DNA of 40,331 nucleotides from JBOFSR01 sp051651645 (GTDB lineage Bacteria; Spirochaetota; Spirochaetia; Treponematales; Treponemataceae), in assembly GCA_051651645.1 (NCBI GenBank), contig JBOFSR010000051.1:1-40331 (forward strand). Direction: 5' to 3'. Position numbers and translations under genes: made by a program. Below the pieces are notes generated by a model that was not told the DNA's origin, searched no databases, and saw only the letters and a list, made by a program, of their open reading frames with translations. This document shows, in pieces, positions 39,888 to 40,331 of the stretch. Every line of letters begins with the position of its first letter. The first letter of the stretch is position 1.

Positions 39888-39947
39888 TTAACAAAAAAAT
39901 ACAGAAAATGGTTGCATTATTAAAATGGCAAGGCGTTTTTTAATCAT
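39888..39947 (-). CDS. 19-residue small ORF upstream of rplM
   Basis: ATG at 39947 and TAA at 39890-39888 encode MIKKRLAILIMQPFSVFFC. A canonical AGGAG (39954-39958) lies 6 bases upstream and a promoter (39986-40014) about 38 bases upstream, much better signals than chance would give. The peptide is a basic N-terminus plus hydrophobic stretch, like a leader peptide, membrane peptide or type I toxin. It ends 16 bases before the rplM -35 element, so its transcript may run into rplM. Confidence 0.45.
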   Translation of the reverse strand: MIKKRLAILIMQPFSVFFC

Positions 39948-39985
39948 AGTAATCTCCTACTTTCTCTAAACCTTATAAATAATAT

Positions 39986-40014
39986 ATTTTACATAATTTC
40001 ATAAAACATCTCAA
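39986..40014 (-). promoter_or_regulatory. Distal promoter upstream of the 19-codon ORF and rplM
   Basis: On the minus strand TTGAGA (40009-40014), 17 bases, TAAAAT (39986-39991). Confidence 0.5.
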
Positions 40015-40150
40015 CAAAATTCGTAATATATTTTTTATTATCGGATAATCTATGTACTTATATTAATTTATTTTAAGAGGCTTTGTATATCTGCTTGTAA
40101 CCGCCAGCAAAAAAAAAGGAAAATGCCAGCGAAAACAACAAGGCGAGTTA

Positions 40151-40199
40151 TTGCACAACTGAACGAGTTTCGCAACGAAACTTATTTCAGTATGTGCAA
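40151..40199. repeat. Long imperfect hairpin (REP-like)
   Basis: Bases 40151-40172 pair with 40176-40199 over most of their length (TTGCACA with TGTGCAA, ACTGAA with TTCAGT, GTTTCG with CGAAAC) across a CAA loop. The arms differ by small bulges, as expected for an old palindromic repeat unit. A chance 33-codon frame runs through it. Confidence 0.7.
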
Positions 40200-40208
40200 C
40201 GCTATTAC

Positions 40209-40248
40209 AAAAAAAGGAGACTAGAAATATATCTAGCCTCCTTTTTTT
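40209..40248. terminator. Intrinsic terminator, bidirectional
   Basis: A7-GGAG (40209-40219) pairs with CTCC-T7 (40238-40248), and CTAGA (40221-40225) with TCTAG (40232-40236), with one A/C mismatch and a 6-base loop. It ends the minus-strand gene at the right edge, whose stop lies 6 bases away, and could work both ways. Confidence 0.88.
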
Positions 40249-40253
40249 ATGCT

Positions 40254-40331
40254 CTAATCAATTTTGATTGGGTAGTTTGCTGTCAACACTTCAATCTTTG
40301 TCTTATTATTGCCGTCATGGTTAGCCATACT
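40254..40331 (-). CDS. 3' end of an unidentified minus-strand gene
   Basis: The frame is open from the window edge to TAG at 40256-40254. The visible end is MANHDGNNKTKIEVLTANYP followed by IKID, preceded by Ser. The Met is near the edge, so it may be the C-terminus of a longer protein or a tiny ORF. It is followed directly by a strong terminator, which supports a real gene. Family not identifiable from 24 residues. Confidence 0.45.
   Translation of the reverse strand, partial: SMANHDGNNKTKIEVLTANYPIKID

Larger units (their letters stand above)
39703..40253. other. Long intergenic region upstream of rplM
   Basis: This stretch of about 550 bases holds the rplM leader hairpins and promoter, a 19-codon ORF with its own promoter (39888-40014), a long hairpin repeat (40151-40199) and a terminator (40209-40248). 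Bases 40015-40120 are very AT-rich and I see nothing definite in them. Confidence 0.7.

Noticed and set aside
40123..40224. 33-codon plus-strand frame MPAKTTRRVIAQLN...
   Set aside because: It has an AGGA upstream, but it is made almost entirely of the hairpin repeat and terminator and has no promoter.
1..40331. CRISPR array, prophage or restriction/defence island
   Set aside because: No regularly spaced direct repeats, no phage structural or integrase genes, and no nuclease/methylase pairs were seen. The window is largely housekeeping.

Overview
The window comes from an AT-rich Gram-negative bacterium, most likely a Treponema-like spirochaete. Clues are a long-form GlyA, several signal-peptide beta-barrel proteins, loose spirochaete-style lipoboxes, a GGGCGTT/CGGGCTTTC-type dispersed repeat and tRNA genes without encoded CCA. 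Promoters are classical TTGACA/TATAAT with 17-18 base spacers, which argues against Bacteroidota. The genus is inferred, not proven. Almost all of the window is ordinary chromosomal core, with one decayed insertion sequence, a small glycosyltransferase operon and a few uncharacterised gene pairs.

Layout. 1-2602: end of phoU, then a PhoB/PhoR phosphate two-component pair. 2675-4594 (minus): DUF362 ferredoxin-like protein followed by a DapF-fold racemase-like protein. 4595-5046: intergenic repeats and tRNA-Asn. 5187-6617: polytopic GT-C-like membrane protein. 6619-7369: relic of an IS1016-type (IS1595 family) element. 7374-12738: PAP2 phosphatase, glyA, and a metK-nth-mscS operon. 12776-15679 (minus): three outer-membrane barrel proteins. 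15870-19605 (minus): GT2, a GtrA-GT9 fusion, GT4 and a coupled 50-residue protein. 19690-22870 (minus): amino-acid-type ABC permease and ATPase, small lipoprotein, MATE exporter. 22952-25909 (minus): Ldh_2 dehydrogenase then a phosphohexomutase, divergent from a YheO/DauR-type regulator plus slyX. 27069-33685: PhnP-like hydrolase, lipoprotein-barrel-queH operon, CPBP protease, RNase Z, alanine racemase. 33708-34136 (minus): four tRNAs (Ser-TGA, Ser-GCT, Arg-GCG, Ser-CGA). 34215-38201: secG, a membrane PH-like protein with a voltage-gated-type K+ channel, tatD and rsgA. 38206-39702 (minus): rplM-rpsI-recX, with a structured leader. The right edge holds the 3' end of an unidentified minus-strand gene.

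The most striking pattern is regulatory. At nine genes (GT-C-like protein, PAP2, GT2, ABC permease, PhnP-like hydrolase, lipoprotein, rnz, alr, rsgA) a -35/-10 pair with exactly 17 bases of spacing ends only 5-11 bases before the start codon, and there is no Shine-Dalgarno site. This predicts leaderless or nearly leaderless mRNAs. Other genes (glyA, metK, the DUF362 gene, the YheO-type regulator, the Ldh_2 gene, rplM) have leaders and Shine-Dalgarno sites, so two initiation classes seem to coexist. Other points of interest are a 19-codon ORF with its own promoter and Shine-Dalgarno site before rplM, the GtrA-GT9 fusion, a repeat that supplies the C-terminus of the Ldh_2 protein, and a tRNA-Arg with anticodon GCG.
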